DNA from: Pyropia yezoensis
Lineage: Eukaryota > Rhodophyta > Bangiophyceae > Bangiales > Bangiaceae
Reading direction: 5' to 3'
NCBI GenBank assembly: GCA_009829735.1
Contig: CM020619.1
Coordinates: forward strand, 25,507,554-25,571,553
DNA length: 64,000 bases
This document shows, one piece after another, positions 62,752 through 64,000 of this stretch (position 1 is the stretch's first letter; every line of letters begins with the position of its first letter). The notes below the pieces were generated by a model. That model made no database searches and was not told the DNA's origin. It saw only the letters and a program-made list of their open reading frames with translations. The translations under genes and the position numbers were made by a program.

Positions 62752-64000
62752 TAAAGTTCGGTATCCCGATTGGTAAGACGTACGCTCCATTTCCCCCCAG
62801 GCCGGTACCAATTTGTACCATATTCAAGTTGGTAGTTAATACTGGGAAAGCATCATGTTAGCCTCAGCTGCAGTCTGCTCCACCAGTCACCAGTGGACGA
62901 ACGAGCCGCATTCGTTCTGCAGCGCATTACGTCCTCTAGGCTGGAGTTTTACCGCACTCCAGCTGCCCTCCTTGCCACACCCGCCACAGCCCCTTGCCAA
63001 TAAGCCGTGGCGCACGTCCAGCAAGGGACGCCACGGTGATTCAGCGTGGGTGTTTGTCCGGATAACTCCTCCCAAATAGCAACGTTTGTGCTCTCGGAAT
63101 GAAAGCGTGCCCAGTAGAGAGGACCCGCATATTGCCCGCACCTCGTTGCAACACGCCGCTCTTCGCGACCGCGGCTGCTTGCCCGCCTGCCTCCCTGTCC
63201 ATCCTCACACTCCAGTCACACTTCCGCAGCCCTCTTCACAACGCAGAGCACAACTATTTCCATGTGGGAGGCGTTTCGGCGTACGAACAACCGCGACGTG
63301 CGGGGTGATGTAAGGGCATGCAAGTACTGGGTGACCTACTGCATTGCATGTGAGGCGGCGTACGCCAAGTACCTGGAGGCTGTGTGTGAAGAACGACCGA
63401 CACTTGGGGAGCCCTCGACGTACTCGCGGTGGGTGTCAGCTACCTGTGCCAGCCAATAGGGCGACGGGGTGCGGAGAAGAGGATGGGAATCGAGACTGTG
63501 GTGGGTCTGGGGAAGAGGATGTCGCGATGTCTGTCGTGATCGAGGGGGGCTCAAAAGGGTTAACGTCGTCTTTGGTCTCTATCTGTGGTTACCCCTCTGG
63601 TGTCCCCCGGTGTCGCCGACACCCACGTACTATATACTCGCGTCGGAGCACCCGAGGTGCCTCAAAGCATGCGTTTCCCCGTCGCGCCGCCGGTAGGCAC
63701 TAAACGGCCCAAGAACAAAGGATGGCTCTGAGAACAAAGTATGGGTGGGCGTTTGCACTAAAGAGTGCAGCCCCAGTTTGCCCCAAACGAAGAAGGTCCG
63801 GCGTGCGGCGCCAAGTGCGTGGCTCCAGCCGGCTCCAATCGCCAGTCAGTCCGGAGGTCCGAGAGGCGTGTAAGCACGGTTCGATCGAGTCGATCGAATC
63901 TGTCAGCCGGCTAGCCAGTCACATCGCTGAAATACTGCAGCGAGGACAGTCTAACGGACTCGCCAGCTGTGGCAAATGTGGCTCGTCATGGATGCTGACG
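62752..64000. other. Right end of the window, little recognisable
   Basis: No supported gene except the short frame at 63262-63459. A TATATA sequence occurs at about 63631. Confidence 0.4.
63262..63459 (+). CDS. Short ORF, possible first exon (unknown)
   Basis: The ATG at 63262 opens a 65-residue frame with balanced composition: MWEAFRRTNNRDVRGDVRAC followed by KYWVTYCIACEAAYAKYLEA. The W-x-x-F start with a later Cys-x-x-Cys resembles the N-terminal zinc finger of some DNA transposases. A GTGGGT donor-like site lies near 63431, so it may continue by splicing. Weak support. Confidence 0.3.
   Translation: MWEAFRRTNNRDVRGDVRACKYWVTYCIACEAAYAKYLEAVCEERPTLGEPSTYSRWVSATCASQ

Overview
The window is nuclear DNA from a photosynthetic eukaryote with a very GC-rich genome and few, short introns. 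The main evidence is a light-harvesting complex gene of the red-algal Lhcr type (11304-12123), with a plastid transit-like N-terminus and one 169-bp GT-AG intron. Convergent to it is a HAT/TPR-repeat protein (12786-14693, minus) resembling chloroplast RNA-maturation factors. GC-rich bias, low-complexity linkers and abundant DIRS and Ty3 elements suggest a bangiophyte red alga such as Porphyra/Pyropia. The species is inference, not proof.

Layout. 1-11 kb is mostly low-complexity non-coding DNA with tandem duplications. It holds a broken retroelement-associated ORF (3441-4487) and a GATA-type zinc finger gene at about 7.8-9.1 kb, whose reading frame switches at two homopolymer runs. 11.3-14.8 kb holds the Lhcr and HAT genes. 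A 127-bp MITE-like inverted repeat (15315-15441) precedes a complete DIRS-order element (16157-21340) with gag-like, RT/RNase H and tyrosine recombinase frames and split direct repeats. 22.0-26.0 kb is a spliced KDZ/Plavaka-like transposase gene on the minus strand. 28.0-30.7 kb is a hypothetical gene split by an in-frame TAG. 32.6-34.5 kb is an FKBP-TPR protein, 36.2-38.4 kb a protein with a degenerate hemerythrin-like helical domain, and 41.0-42.9 kb (minus) a BAR-like protein. 45.3-46.9 kb is a broken gag-like ORF.

48-57.4 kb is a nearly intact Ty3/gypsy chromovirus-type element. Its two 469-bp LTRs differ at one base and it has a 5-bp target duplication (AGTGC). It is nested inside an older related solo LTR that has its own 5-bp duplication (CAGTC). 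59.3-62.3 kb is a decayed, diverged relative between ~335-bp inverted repeats.

The most interesting signal is a third ORF on the opposite strand, tail-to-tail with pol, about 90-110 bp past the pol stop. It is present in both the intact and the decayed Ty3 element. A clearly related copy without a neighbouring pol lies at 3.4-4.5 kb and a more distant one may lie at 45.3 kb. This looks like a conserved convergent antisense gene of an algal chromovirus lineage. Every retroelement copy here carries at least one in-frame stop, so the copies in this window look defective.
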